Of a DNA stretch of 64,000 nucleotides, positions 1 through 15,569 are shown piece by piece; the first letter of the stretch is position 1, and every line of letters starts with the position of its first letter. The stretch comes from Mastacembelus armatus. Its lineage: Eukaryota > Chordata > Actinopteri > Synbranchiformes > Mastacembelidae. Made by a program: the position numbers and the translations under genes. Location: the NCBI RefSeq assembly GCF_900324485.2, contig NC_046637.1, positions 27,431,669 through 27,495,668 of the forward strand, read 5' to 3'. Below the pieces are notes generated by a model, which was not told the origin of the DNA, searched no databases, and worked only from the letters and a program-made list of their open reading frames with translations.

Positions 1-2944
1 TGGACGCTGGAAGATGGCGTCACCTGCACTTTGACACTGGTCTGCTGTGATTCACAGTCCTGGCTGTGGGCTCACACTGTAGAACTATAGCCTGATTACT
101 TCACTTTACTGAGTTCAGCCTCATATCAAAGTGCTGCCTTTGTTACTGCCTGGGTTCTTATAACCACGTGGAGAAAATGAACACATCAGCATCCAACAAA
201 CAACAAACAGTGATGCATGCTGGGTGTTAATTACATTTTACTTCATTAAAATTGTACAAAATGACACACACAGCACAGCTTCTAGTGCCTCCTCCCCCTC
301 CCAGTCAACCTCTCCCACCTCCACTTTCTTGTGCAGATTTAGAAATAAGAGATGCAGTGAGGCCCGCCACATGGCACCCTCTGTGTCCTCCCTCTTCTCC
401 CCTCCCTCCTCACCCCAGCTCCTCACCACATCAGGATACACTTGTTCTGGTGAATTCCGGTTTCAAACGGAACGCTGCTTTGCTCTGGTTTTTCTGCAGG
501 ACCAGTATTAGAATCAGGCACATACTGTCTGTCAGTGGCCCTGTGGTCAGGGAGGGGGAGCCTCTAACGGCCTGTTATACTCACACACCTTTCAAACCTC
601 ACCCGCTCCTGCTTCCTCCCCCTGAGCCTGCCTCTACTGTTCGCTCTTGACATCTCACTTGTCATCTACACTTATCACCATGAGACCAGATTAAAGAATG
701 AACATTTTCTTCCACTGCAAGCCACCTCACCTTATCACCTCCTCCCACCTTTGTCATGCTGTCACACCACCAGATCACTTTCTACTGCTGCTGAGCGTAA
801 GGTTTATTTTCCTATCATCCCACATCAAGACTGTGCTCAAATGTCATAAACGCAGATTGCACATCCCCCCAAAAAAAGTTCTGTCCTTTGACCTCCAGCC
901 TGTTAAATATGATGCCCCTAGTGTTGGAAAACATGCACTGCAATCTGATGTGAATGGTTTTGGTTTGAGCGTTGATCATTTGTTTTCTGTGTCAAAGCTA
1001 TGTCACATTCTGTGCTGATCCAAATCACTGAAAGAAATCAGATTGTACTAAAACATATAGCTAAAATATATACATGTATGACATTTACATTCACACCCTG
1101 CAGTTTTCACATAAACACAGTTTGGCGCAGTTATTGTCTCTGATAGTCTGTTTTCATACAGAGCACAATATCCATTGTTCTGTGATTTCTATACACTGTG
1201 TGTGTGTGTGTGTGTGTGTGTGTGCCTCTGTTTTCGACTGAGGTGCAGTTTCTCATGTGAAACTCTCAAAGTCAGAGGGACAATGATTTGCCAGATTTTC
1301 TCCTTGCTGAGCAACATTGCCACCTGCTGTCAACCATTTAAAGTGTATTTTGTCTTCAGATTGCGTTATGAATGACAGCTGCTGGGTTTTGAACGGCAGA
1401 ATTGTAAAGCTGGACAAAGTCTTGCCCTGTATGAAATACTTGTCTAATATTTGCCTATTTTTGACCTGCATTTGGTTTATATAGGTCACATTGGAAATTC
1501 AGCTGGATTAGAGAGAAAACCAGAACCAAAGCTGTACTAAAGTGAAATTGTAAACTGTCTGCTGAAGTTTTACTCTATCTGCACGCATGATATTAGATAG
1601 ATAGAGTGAGATTGATTTCCATATGAAGAGTAAATTTGATTATCAGTAATAATGGAGGGATTGATTGATGGAAATCACAACAGATGACGTGACTAAGGAT
1701 CTAAAACAAAAGTTATAACAGTGTCTGATTGTAGATGTCTGATTTTTGTCTATATTGTCTTTTATGTTTCTCTGACAATCAGGATTTTTTCAAATGAACC
1801 TTTGGATCAAACTGATAATCCCAGACAAGACGTCTTCAGTGTCTGGTTGTAAAGGTTTGCTGCTATGTTAAATAAGAGCCAACAGAGTAATACAAAGATG
1901 AGACCGGCTTCTGTTTTCAATCTATGTTTTGTGTGACTCAGAAATAAATGACACAGGTCACAGAGGAACTTCCTTCAGCGGAGAGCAGTGTTCCTCAGAG
2001 GGATGTGCTGGCTAACCGCTGCCCAGGTTGGGCTTCCGGCCCTGGGCCAGCAGAGCCTGCCGGTACCCCTCACACCCTGCAGCACCACCACTATCACCCC
2101 ACTCCAGACACTGTGCCAGGATACTGTGGTGACACAACCCTGGGCCTCTGTTCCTCCCTTGTCAAACAAGACTGATGGATGCAGAGAGGAGGAGAGGACA
2201 GAAGAGGACAGGACAGGAGGGCTGATTGACATTTAACGTAACTATGGCTTTGAGTACACAAAATAGAAAAGGAGGGCAAATTAGGATTAAAGCATTTAAA
2301 CAATAATAAGATCATGGGAGAATAATGAAGAAAAGTGAAGATAAACAGAAAATGGCAGGAAGAGGTTAGTAGGGATTTCTTTTTTAGTTACTGATAACAT
2401 GAACTGAAATCCTTCTTTCAGTATTTGGCTGCATTAATGAAGTTCCTTATCCGGCGTATTTCAAAGAGTCTCTCAAAGACAGAAACTGTGTTTAGACCAA
2501 CGAGTCCTCTGCCAGGGTCCAGATTAAAGCAGTGCAGATTTTGAACAGGTATCAACTCAAATAAAGCTTTTTTTCCAGTCTCTCCAGTACGACCAGTGTC
2601 CACCAGGGGGCAGAACATGGAGTCGCTCCCTTTACAACCTTGTGTGTTTTCTCTAGTCATACAACAGAACACACACAAAGAGGAAGCTCATATGGCTGTA
2701 TAATGGTTTATATGGGTGACTGATCTGAAATACTTATGGTTAACTGTCTGCTGAATGTGGATGAGACAGAGAAAAGGGAGAATTGAGTTTCTAGGTGCAT
2801 AATAATAATTAAGGCGGCAGGATCAAACGGTCTTCATTATTTTTAATGTCCACTTGTTTTAATGAAGTCAAGCACATCATGCACCTCCCTGTCTGCTGAG
2901 AGAAACATCGAGTCTCCTCTGTGTGCGTACATGAATACAGGCAT

Positions 2945-2980
<36 letters not shown>

Positions 2981-3890
2981 AGTGGTGTATGTGAAATACC
3001 GTGGCTGGTCAGGAGTGTGCCCACAGTGTCTTTGTGTGTGTGTGTAGATCAGAGCTTGCTGAGCCCCCTCACTAGTTAATATTAGACAGTCTACTATTTG
3101 AAAAGACTGACAGCTCATTGTGAGCACTGCTAAAATAGGTGCAGCCATTTACACACACACTCTCACTCACTACTTCCACACACACACACAGACACACACA
3201 CAGACAAGCATCATGCACAGCCAAACTCAGCTTTCATACACCAACACTAAACTCCCAGAAAAGCCTGTGTGAAACACAGCCAGAGAGGGAGCCGCCTGCC
3301 TGACGCCAACTCGAAAAAGCAGGTGAGGTTGGGTGTGTGTGTGTGTGTTCCTGTCTGTGTGTAGGTTTAATTTAATAGTAGTGAGGGAGAAGGTGGTTTT
3401 GGAGTACGACGACAGCATAAACCTCCTAACAGTCAGCTTCAGTATGTCAGCTTTGCTCCTGGGAAAATATGAGCAAAGTGAGGTGAGAAAAATGACTTCT
3501 CCAGAACTGGGCTTCTGTCTGTTTACTGTCAAACCATGAGCTTTGGGTTTGGCTCTATATTAATGCAGCTGGAGCCGGAAGATGGAGGCTTGTGGGCAGA
3601 CGGAATCAGGCTTTTTTTTTTTTTTAAAACTCTATAAGACTTTTGTTGCAAAAATGACACAATGATGAAGTTTGAACTGTGTATCACCCAAATGTTGATG
3701 CTTCCCCATGGAGGGACATTGTCTCCTGTTATATTTAGCAAGTTATACATTTTCCCTCGTGACATTATCCGACCTAAAACACTTTAGTGGGGCACAGAGG
3801 TTTGGCAGGTAGTGACACATTTCCTGGGTTGCATTTATGTAGGATCACATGAACAGCTGGGGTTAACCCAAACAATGAACAGTCTGGGTT
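1..3890. other. Intergenic stretch, no confirmed gene
   Basis: I find no exon chain with a recognisable protein here. The stretch holds several (TG)n or (CA)n tracts (about 1197-1223, 2945-2978, 3170-3200 and 3335-3350). A possible plus-strand polyadenylation signal AATAAA lies near 1942, which would fit the 3' UTR of a gene starting left of the window, but nothing else supports that. A GC-richer block at about 1975-2180 is open in several frames on both strands and matches no family I know. The proline-rich open frame at 252-650 looks like composition bias from CCT-rich DNA. Confidence 0.5.
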
Positions 3891-3900
3891 AGATTTCATC

Positions 3901-3906
3901 TTTATT
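3901..3906 (-). terminator. Candidate poly(A) signal of the fibrinogen-domain gene
   Basis: TTTATT on the plus strand reads AATAAA on the minus strand, about 470 bases past the stop codon of the fibrinogen-domain gene. No better signal was noticed between this point and the stop. The assignment is by position only. Confidence 0.35.
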
Positions 3907-4372
3907 TGGGTGTGCTGGCACCTTTAGGTGTAAACACTGATTGTGTGTAGATACGCGCCTCAACCGGCATTCAAGCGATTAATTGAGTTATCACAGAAGA
4001 CTATTTAACATATAGTAAATATTCTGGACGTTTATTACGTCGATCACTTCTACAAGTAACGTTTTTAATATGTGTTTCTTTGATTCGCTGTTATGGAGGA
4101 GTCACAGTATAAATGTTTAGAAACCCCACAATAACAAACACATAATGTAATATAGAGTTTGGATGCAGTCTGCTAGTAAATATTAATGAACATTAATTTT
4201 TTTTCTTAAAATCAATTAGCTGCCAAGTGACATAAGTGACATTAGAGCTGCTCTAATTAGAGTGATGTCCAAACAGTAACTTCTAACAACTGTTTCTCAC
4301 CTGTGATTACCATGATTATTACAGTAGGTTACTGTGCAGCAAGTTTTCCGTTGGAAATTATCATCATTATCT

Positions 4373-7062
4373 TCAGGATGTCCCCACAAAGCTCTTGGGC
4401 CTTGTCTTCATTTCCACCGTCTTGAAAGAGTAGCGTTCTCCAGTCCGTCCGTCTGTCAGGATGTACCACGTCCCCCAGTAGATACCGTTGGTCAAGCCGG
4501 TGTAGCGGCCTCGGTAATACCGTCCATTCAGGTTTGCTGCCAGGCAGGCATCAAACCACCAGCCTGCACCGTAGTAGTGACCACAGTTCCCAGCCGCGTA
4601 GCGGTCATTGTCACGGTCAGCAGTGCTGAAGGATCTGCCATCGTGGTTGTAGCGTTTGCTGTAGCTCAAGGCATTGCCCGCATCACCAGAGTACTCCCGT
4701 GCTGTCAGACGATACCTGGAACAAGAGAGAAATAACATATAACATGACATATGATAAAGACGTGGCTGTCACTTCCAAGTCTATATGTTTGTACTGGGGA
4801 AACAGGTAGAGACACACAATGACCCATTGCTGCTATGATTGCTGGAAAATGTCCTGATAAAACAGATTAGTAGATTTTTTTTTTTTTTGAGCATCAGCTT
4901 CTTCTTTAGTCTTCAGTATTTTAGAGACAAAATGTGTATTTAGGGCCTTTTTAGATCTTAGAGGTTCCACCCATCCATTAAGTTTGTGTTGGTGCAGTGT
5001 CTTTTCACCTCTGTGCCTCTGAAGCTACTTTGAAGTTGTTGTAGGTGGCATGGCGTCTCTGATGGTACCAGTCCTCCAGCTCAATTCTGAGTTGGTGTTG
5101 GCCAGTGGAGGTGAGGGAGTACAGTACCGCGTTCCCTAGCCAATGCTCTCCCTGCGGACTGCCGAAGCCCTCCCGGTATTCCAGCCATGTCCTGTTGAAG
5201 TCCAGTGAACCATCCTGCCGAGTCTGGATCACCGTCCACCCACCACCCGCCGTCTCCATGTCACATTTAGCCTGAGCCGGGACAAAGACTTTGATATTAT
5301 AAAGAGATAGATGTACCGATACACAGATAGCATACACATCTCTCAGAGAAGAAGAGTAGGGTGAGGGTGTGTTTCTGCATTTTATGGATGTGGTGAATCT
5401 GACATACCTCCAGTGCCGGCCTGCCCAGGTCAGGATGAATGGTGTAGATTCCATTCTCTTTAATCCCAAGCCTGTAAATCTCAGCACAATCCTGAGGATG
5501 TAACCTCTCCAAGGGGGCGACTGAGAACCACACACAGTACATTTTTTATTTTGCTTCTTAATCAGCAACAATCGTATCATGCGATCACTCTCAACAGCCT
5601 CACCTGTGGGTGGGTATTGTGTGATGCTCTTCAGGAAAAGCAGCAGGTCTTTTTCCCCCTCTCTTCCCACAGCTGCACTCTCTGTCAACCCAGAGAAAGA
5701 TTAGGTTATCAGTGAAACACATCACGGTGGTGTCACGGTCTGAAAATAGAAGCTCTGTCTTTATTTACTGCACAGTGGGGTTCCAGTTTCCAGTATGATA
5801 ACTCTTCAAAGCTTCTTCACATTGGGAGACCTTAGTGTGTGCATGTACACAGACTTTTTCTCATCCTCCTTCTTGCAGATAAATTCCTATGCACTCACCT
5901 ATGACCGACACTTAGCAGGCCTCATTGAGGTTTTGTTTGCTATGTGTGGGGGAGTGACTATGCTGGCACTTGTGTGTGTGTGTGTGTGTTGTAGTGGGGG
6001 GGGATATAAATGTGTACTACTCACCCAGTCGTTTGGCCATCACCCCAAGGGCCTGGCTGTGACAGTGGAGGTCACACTCTGTCAGCACAGCTGCCATTAG
6101 TGCCAGGATGGCCCCTAGAGAGTTGGTGTCCTGGCCCTCGTGAGTCCAGGAGCCCCCCTCCTGGAGAGAGCGCATGCAGTGCTGCAGCTGAACTAGACGT
6201 TCTTTGACGCCTCGTGTCTGCAAAGACAAATGCCCAGTTACTTTTTAATAAGAGCTTGTCTACCACAATAAATCATTAACCCATCATCAAACAAAACTCA
6301 CCATGAAACAGATCACCTTTATATTTCAGTGAAATTCTTCGTTACATACATAAACATTTAAAATCAGTTGCCTGAAAGATGTTTTTAAGTTAAAGAAACA
6401 AAGCATGTGCATCATCATACGTTATTTAGTTTGGAAGGCCATCTCTTACACTTGCGTCAGCTCTTGTGATCATGTCTCTCATACACCTGTTGCTGCATGA
6501 GCTCAACACAACCATATGATGCGAAGCAGACCTAATTTTATCCCTCCTTTGATTGCTGACTGTCTTTACGCCATGGCTGCTATGTTGTGCCAAGTTTAGT
6601 GTGTCGACTGTCCCGTGAGAAACAGCCTGGTGGTGTGTGCCCGATAGTACGCTGCTCAGTTTTGTTGGCGAGGGTTGACTCTGCTTCGACCTGTCACTCA
6701 GAATTTCTGAACTATCTTTTTTTTAAATGACTGAAAATGATAACTGTTATAATAATATATTATCTGACTTCTGTTGGAATAATATTTGATGATTTGTTAC
6801 TTACCATAGCCTGAACCTGGGGGAACTCATGTCTGTGCTCCACTCTCCGAGGAGTGTCTGAGATGGCTGGAAGAGAAACCCCCTTCCTGCAGGCTGTTGT
6901 CCCAGTTTGACCCCCACAGGCCCCAGTACCCAGTCCTGGTGCAGCCACCAGATTGTCCCTGCAGGCAGGGTGTGTGCAGGCCAGGGAAGCATCTGAGGAC
7001 AGTAGTACTCCCACATACAGTGCCAACAGAGAAAGCACACTGAGAGAACCAAAAGTAATCAT
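4373..7062 (-). CDS. Secreted fibrinogen-domain (angiopoietin-like) protein
   Basis: Six coding exons join in phase: 7062-6805, 6217-6025, 5681-5604, 5520-5408, 5271-5009 and 4715-4373, all with GT-AG borders, giving 415 aa. Residues 1-28 or so form a signal peptide (MITFGSLSVLSLLALYVGVLL), so the product is probably secreted. The C-terminal half is a fibrinogen-related domain. It begins at DCAEIYRLG and continues through CDMETAGGGWTVIQTRQDG, the DRDNDRYAAGNC segment with its calcium-site aspartates, and GWWFDACLAANLNG. The N-terminal half (about 190 residues) has several cysteines and some helical character but no clear long coiled coil or collagen repeat. The family acts as extracellular ligands or lectin-like binders. 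The domain call is firm; which angiopoietin-like or fibrinogen-like paralogue it is could not be settled by eye. Confidence 0.9.
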
Positions 7063-7421
7063 GGGAAACTGCAGAGATGCAATTTTATTCTAGCTTTGTT
7101 GAAAATTCTTGAGCAGTGGTCCAGCCTTCTGCTTTCAAGCTGTGCGATGTAAATCCCTTTAAAGATGCTCTGCAAACTTTCACTTTTCTTTAAATCTCTG
7201 TAAGAGCCTCTAGGTGGAACGTATTCACTGAGCTGTCCTTTTTTTTGTTTAGAGCTTTCTGTTGTCTTATTGTCTGTCCCATGTGCTGCTTCATCCCCTT
7301 CTTGTTTCCTTCTTCCCCCAGTTCACCTCACTTTCTCGTCCTCCTCTTTCTCTTGCTCTCTCTCTCTGTTAGTGAGGTTGCTCTGACAAATGCTCCCACC
7401 CCCTGACACACACACACGCAC

Positions 7422-7477
<56 letters not shown>

Positions 7478-9640
7478 TGTCCATCTCTTTAACTCATCTC
7501 ATTCTCTCAGACTCCCACACAGCCACACACGGAGATGCATGTTTACAAAAATATATCCAAGACATGAGATCCCAGTGTGTCTTGAATACATGTGCACAGA
7601 TTAACACAACCTTTTTTCTATTGTGAAGGCTTTGTCTGCCTGTAAGTTAAGAGTGTTTTACATTGATCACAATTTATTCTTCTCTGTTCCCATTTGGAAC
7701 AAAGGCTGAACATCTTGCACCCTTAGGTCTATACCTGACAGTGATGGCAGATATGAAAATGCAGCAGATATGTGTCTCCTTTGCTCCAGTGTACCACCTT
7801 CTCACTCATGTTCTTTTGTACTGCAGTGTTTGTTTGCAAACTGAGTTCCAAAGAGGCAATAAAGATTCAACATTCAATAGGTGTGAGAAGACAGGAATTC
7901 CTCTAAAAGCACCAGAGTCATCCCAGTCACTGGGACTCTGCAGAGGCACACTCCCAGTAATGAGGAGGATAAACACATGTGGACACACTTACTGTACACA
8001 CGAACAGCCAACAGAACTAAATGAAGCTGAGCTCACTGTTAGGATCAGTAGGAAGAAATAACCTCACAATATGAAAATATTTTTCCTTTATTGGCATCTT
8101 CATTGTTCCTTAAAAATGGTAAGTTTAGATGATTTCTTTTAAAGACAAGAAACGGAATTGTTCATTTTCTCTTTCACCTAATTTCCTAATTTCACCTACT
8201 ATTTAATTATCACCTAATTAAGTTCTCAACGACCCCAGTGACAATTTCAAATTTGTTGGAGTTTGTATTTATTCATGGTCATCTTCAGCCACCATGACCT
8301 CCACCCTTCCTTTTTTCTACTGGGCAGAGTCTGGCCTGCATTCCCAATTTGTTTCAGCAGCACTTTGTTGACATACAGTCTTTTTAAAGCATCACTCACC
8401 TATCTTTGACCCTCACACTTTCTCAGCATAACGTCGGCACCACATCCCTCAGTATCAAATGAATGTAGAGTAATGTCTAGGACCACCAGTTCATTTGTGA
8501 CATCTATTTAATATAAGCTGACACTGTCCTCTAGTGGTAGATCAACACAACTATTCCTTTTCTCAGTGAGTCACTACAATACATTTCTAAAATGTATTTT
8601 TGGACATCATGTTGTGTGTGTGCTACTAATATGAAGTTGCTAAGTGTGTGATGCTCTCTGGTGTCAGGAGTTTGAAAGTCCCTTAATCTCTACAATCTCT
8701 CTGGTCTTAAGACCAGTGCCCGCTATGTTTTGCAAAATCATGTTGTAGTACCCAGGAAAATAGGTCCTAATTTCACTTATTTGACAGATTAAGAGAATGC
8801 AAATGAAGATATCAACCATTTGTGATATTGATTGGGACATCCCAAGAGTAAGGGACATTAAACAGGTATTAAACAACAGGCTCCATCATGACACTGGTAA
8901 CAGGTTGATTCTGAAAAATCTCCTTGACACAGCCAAATCATCAGTTAAACCGTCTGTTTTGTTGTCCATGTACAAATCTTGATCCTGTGGAGCTATACTT
9001 AATATTAATGATTAAAAGTCAGCATACTTTTGAATTTGATACCTGTATTTTAATCATTGGAACTACCATAGAACTACAGTAACCTTTTAACGCCCATGTG
9101 TGCAGGAAACCACCACAAGTGAACCTCTATACTCATGCTAATTATAAGAACATTATATTCAGTGCTGTTCAAAAGGTTGTTAAAAGATTTTGATTCTTAT
9201 CTATGAAACAACACCGTTAGAGAGGCCCCCTCTGCAGCCAGTCATAAAGAACTATCTTCAGAGACAAAAACCAGGAGAAACAACTAGGAGGAGAACTAGT
9301 GCTGGTTGTATTTATTATTTGTGTTTATGGCCCTTTTTATAAAGTTAGTTGATAAATGAAAAATGATTTATGACAGTATCTGTGAAATCACCCTCTCTTT
9401 CAGTGTCTGAACCTTTTGCACAGTATTTTAAATCTGTAATCAATATTTTTTCTTTATCTGTTTCATTGATTACAAACTGAGAGACAGTTGCACGTCCCTG
9501 TGTTCAATAGTTGAGGACCAAGACTATTAGTATTAGTATGAATAAAGAGATAAATAAATAACCTTAAATAAATAATAATATTGCTGCAGAAACTGCAGGC
9601 GTTTCAAAGACGTCCTCGGTGGGCGGGGTTACTGGTTAGC
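7063..9640. other. Intergenic stretch between the fibrinogen-domain gene and rab7a
   Basis: This lies between two divergently arranged genes, so both promoters should be here. A long (CA)n tract runs from about 7408 to 7474. The rest is AT-rich and I see no exon chain. The open frames at 7663-8061 and 8797-8982 match nothing and have no convincing splice partners. Confidence 0.5.
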
Positions 9641-9988
9641 CGCGTGTGACGTAGAACGTTGGCGTCGTTTTGGAGGAGGAAGTGAAAGGGGAAGGCAGAA
9701 GCTGTGGGCAGTAGATAGTTAGCTCACTGGCAGGTAATCCTTAAAGCAAAGTGCCACATCGAACTTTAGTAACCAGTCGTAGTTAACCTTCCTCGCCACT
9801 TTACCACGCGTTTTTTTTCGGGACCGTCCACACGAAGGAGCTGCTCATTTTCCCCGAAGAACCGAAACGAGGCGTTGCTGAATTAACGAGTTAGCTAACT
9901 AGCTAACGTAGCGCCTGGTTAGCCGCTAACGCTAGCTGCCCCGGACAATAACAGCTCGTCAGCCGACAAGTCTCCGCTTTGCTGTGTT
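9600..9988 (+). promoter_or_regulatory. rab7a: rab7a promoter and 5' untranslated exon
   Basis: The sequence turns GC- and CpG-richer at about 9600. A strong donor, GTAAGTAAGT, starts at 9989 and closes an untranslated first exon. The next acceptor that fits is TTTTTGCAG before 13652, ten bases upstream of the rab7a ATG. The start point cannot be placed exactly. The resulting first intron is about 3.7 kb. Confidence 0.65.
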
Positions 9989-12900
9989 GTAAGTAAGTGT
10001 GTGAGCCGGCAGCAGTCTGTCCACATGTGTGATATTTGGTCGCTCGTCACGGGCCCAGGTCCTGCTGACGCTGTGACCGGTAATGGTGGTGCAGGCCTGT
10101 GGCTCGTCTGGGTTGGCTAACGAGGAAAAGGAGAAGCTGGGGAACAAAGCATCGTAAAAATGTGTCCTCTTTGCTCAGTGTGATGTTGGAGAGGCTTCTC
10201 CAGTGAAACGCCTCATTTTCTAATGGGCAAACAGAGAAGGGGGGCAGTCTACACTCAGTCCTTCGCCTGATAACCGCACGTTTCTCATGGTTGGGTAACT
10301 TTGGTAGCATGTCTGTTCTGCCAACATATTTTTGTGGCTGCCGTCAGACGTTTGCTTTTCTCTCCGAGGTTTTCGTTTCGGTTGTGACTCACGGGTCACG
10401 CAGGTACACGTCGTTCAGTTTGGCCGCTCGTTCACGTGTACTTCATTTTGAGACAGGACATGGCAACAACGCCTAATGCCTGTGCCAACAACCTGAGATG
10501 GTCTGTGACTTGAAGTCAGTAGCAAACCAAACATAAAAGTCCTGTGTTCAAGTACAAATATTGTTTGAGGCTGTCATCAAACTGTTTGCCTTTCCCTTTG
10601 CTGCTCCTTCTTAAAAATCACAGTTCTTACACTGCGTTCAGCGTAGGAAAACTGAGATACGTTCGTCCTCTGTGATTTAGTCTTTAGTGGTGACTTGCTG
10701 TGGTTGGTAGCAACTATTCATCCAGTACTGGATGCTTGAGTTTTAAGTACCTACCAGGTAGTTTTGAATCAGCTCTAGTTTGGGCTTTACTTGTATCCCA
10801 CTGTTTGCCATGAATTGGGTGATTCTTTGAATATGTTGTTCAGCACTTGTCATGGTTAACATGCCTGAAATATGTTTTCACTCAAACCTGTCACATACAT
10901 TTTCAGTTTGCTCCCCTGTATATGAGTGTGTCAATGTTTATGATTGTCTAGATTAGTGTGTAGGCTCATGTGGCAGTGACTGATTTTGTCCAAACATTTG
11001 TCTTTTATTATACAGCATGATTTTATAGGACAAATGTAGTTAACATTTCAGGGTTTTTTTTTGTTATTTTAAAGGTTATCACTTTACTTTTTTCTGTCTT
11101 TTGGCAACTGGAGCAGCTGCTTATCACATGACAACTAGTTAATCAGGAATCAACAAAATGGCCTACCTGATTGACCTGTGAATATGGATTGAGCATTGGG
11201 AATCATTTGAACTCACCATCCAGATCTATCTGTTGGTTTGGTGTATAAAATCCATATCACTGATCATCTGCAAATCTCTGCTGCTTGTCTCAGTGTTTTA
11301 TAGGCAGAGACGAAATTAATGAGTCGATTATTAGTTAGATTGATCAGTTCTACTGTTTCTTGGAGCAAGTGCAACGTGCATTACTGTCTGTAGCCTAGAC
11401 AGTTCTACTGAAAACTCAGCTTTTTAATGCTCTCATGCAAAATGGTGTAATAACCTTTTGCACAATTATATGAGCTGTTGCAAACCAAACGTCCCATGAG
11501 GCATTGACTGCTCTTAATACAGAGTAACAGTAAGCATTCACAGGCAAAACGCATGGATTCACATTCTAAATAACAAAAAAAACAATGCAGTAAATGCTGT
11601 TGCTGAATTTCCATACCATTGCTGCTCTTCATTAACTTGCAGATGCTATCAGTTTTTTCTTTAACTGTGTCAGGGTACATTCTGTGAAATCTGCCAGTTA
11701 ATAGTTGTCAATTTGGCGAGTGACTTTTAGACTGAACCTCCTGTCAGCGAACATAATCTGCTTTTTGGAATCTGTCTATCAAGCTGCTGTTTGTCAAAGG
11801 ATAAAGATCTGAGGCGAGTGACTTCTGAAATCATATGACTGTGGTCTGAGCATGCCCAGACATCAGTGATGTGCTGCTGTTTGTGCTCCTGTCAGCTAAT
11901 CTGTGCTTCACAGTATCTTAGTCACTGGAGTGCGATGCTCATTCTACTCAGAAATAATGAAAGTGTACTTTCCAGCTCCTGAATGAAACTGTAAACTCCT
12001 TTTGTGCTTTGCTTTTTGTGGATCTAATAATATTATACTATAGCCTGATAATACTGGCTCATGATTTCATGTATACATTCAGCTAGTGTTGTGGGTTTCA
12101 ACCCTTGTTCCTGGAAAACTGAGTATTTATGTCATATAACCACATCACACAAAAACCTGTTTGGGTTAGTGGACTGGAATATCTTAAATGCTTTTGATGC
12201 TTTGTGCATGATGTCGGCTATGTTAACTTTCATAGTGAGGCAAAGTGGTTATGTTTCATATCAAGCTGTTGACAGACAGGTTAGTGTCCTCCAGCTCCCC
12301 CAAAAGGAGAAAAATAATCTTTTGTTTTCACTTAAGCTGATCACAGAATTGGTGATTTAAGATATGCTGGTTAGCAAGTTGTATGATCACACTCACAAAT
12401 CATCTGTCTACACATATGAATGCTAGAGTTGCATTGAATTTGTTCATTGAGATAACTTTTTTTTTTTTTTTTTTTTTACTATTTTGATTATTTGTGTTTC
12501 TTTGTTCTATGTGACAGTAAACCCAAATTTTAAAAAAGAATCCAGAAGTAATATTTGGTTGCAGGCCTGGTTACAAACCCATGTAAGCACTTTCCCCAAG
12601 TCAGAGTTCATAGCATCTTAAGTGTATGCAGGAAACTCAGCGTAGGAGTCTACAGATTCCCATCAGACTGCAGCCATTCTCACTGACAGCATGCAAGTCT
12701 TTTTTTTCTTGTCAATAGCAATGTGCTCAAGTGTTTACTTGGCAGGTAAGATAAATGTTTGAAAAAAGATAAAGCAGCCTCTTATGCAAGCAAGGTTTAT
12801 TTTAGTCTGTTTAGTATATTTGTTCATGGATAAGATTTACTGAAAACCCTTCAACACTGGAACTAAACATTTTTTGTTTATTTTACTGTCCGACAGTTCG

Positions 12901-13661
12901 TTTTGCAATATGAGTTTCCTCCATTTAAAGTGAAGGCATTATATGTTTTGTCTTCCATGATGGATTCTGGGTAATGCAGGAAGGATTCTGCAGATATATA
13001 GAAGGCAGCATGAATAGTCGTAGGAGGGATTAATGATGAGTCTCCATCATGTTTCATTGTTCACATTGTTCCTCAGGGAATCATTTGCTTTACTGCAGCA
13101 TTAATATCTCACTCTCCAACCTAATGTGGTATATGATTCCTGGGGAACAGTTGCTGTTGACATCGAAGAAAGGTGCAATCCATCTCATTGCGCCTTACTG
13201 GACATTTTTTTTAAAATTGCTCTGCCAACTTCCTCACTTTTGAGGAAATGTGGTTAAATGAAGTATTCCCCTTCTGCATTATGGGACACTACATGATTTT
13301 CTCACTTATTAGTCATTTGGAGGAAATGACTACTCGTAACTTAGTTGGAGCATTCACAAATTACACTGATGTGTCACTTGGTTTGGAGTAAAGAGCCCTG
13401 TAGAGTCAGTCCTCTACAAGGTAACTTCCTGTGGTGACTGAGAGAGAAAGAATCATGTGTTCCTCGTGATTTGACCAGCAGCTTAGAAAGCACATGACTG
13501 GAATGGATACTATTCAAACCTGTTTGGCCCAGGCACTTGAAACTCTACATAGAAACAGATTTGACTTCCAATGAATAAACAATTAGGAGGGCACTAGTGA
13601 ACACCTCATTTGATTCAGTTTTTCAAGTTTTTGCTGTGTGTCTTTTTGCAGCTGTGTGAAA

Positions 13662-15569
<1,908 letters not shown>

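Noticed and set aside
252-650. Proline-rich 132-codon open frame
   Set aside because: Composition is explained by CCT/CTC-rich DNA; overlapping frames are also open and no domain is visible.
5005-5688. 227-codon continuous frame as a single exon
   Set aside because: It spans two introns by chance; the true fibrinogen-domain exons inside it have proper splice sites and only the part from 5271 down is in the protein's frame.
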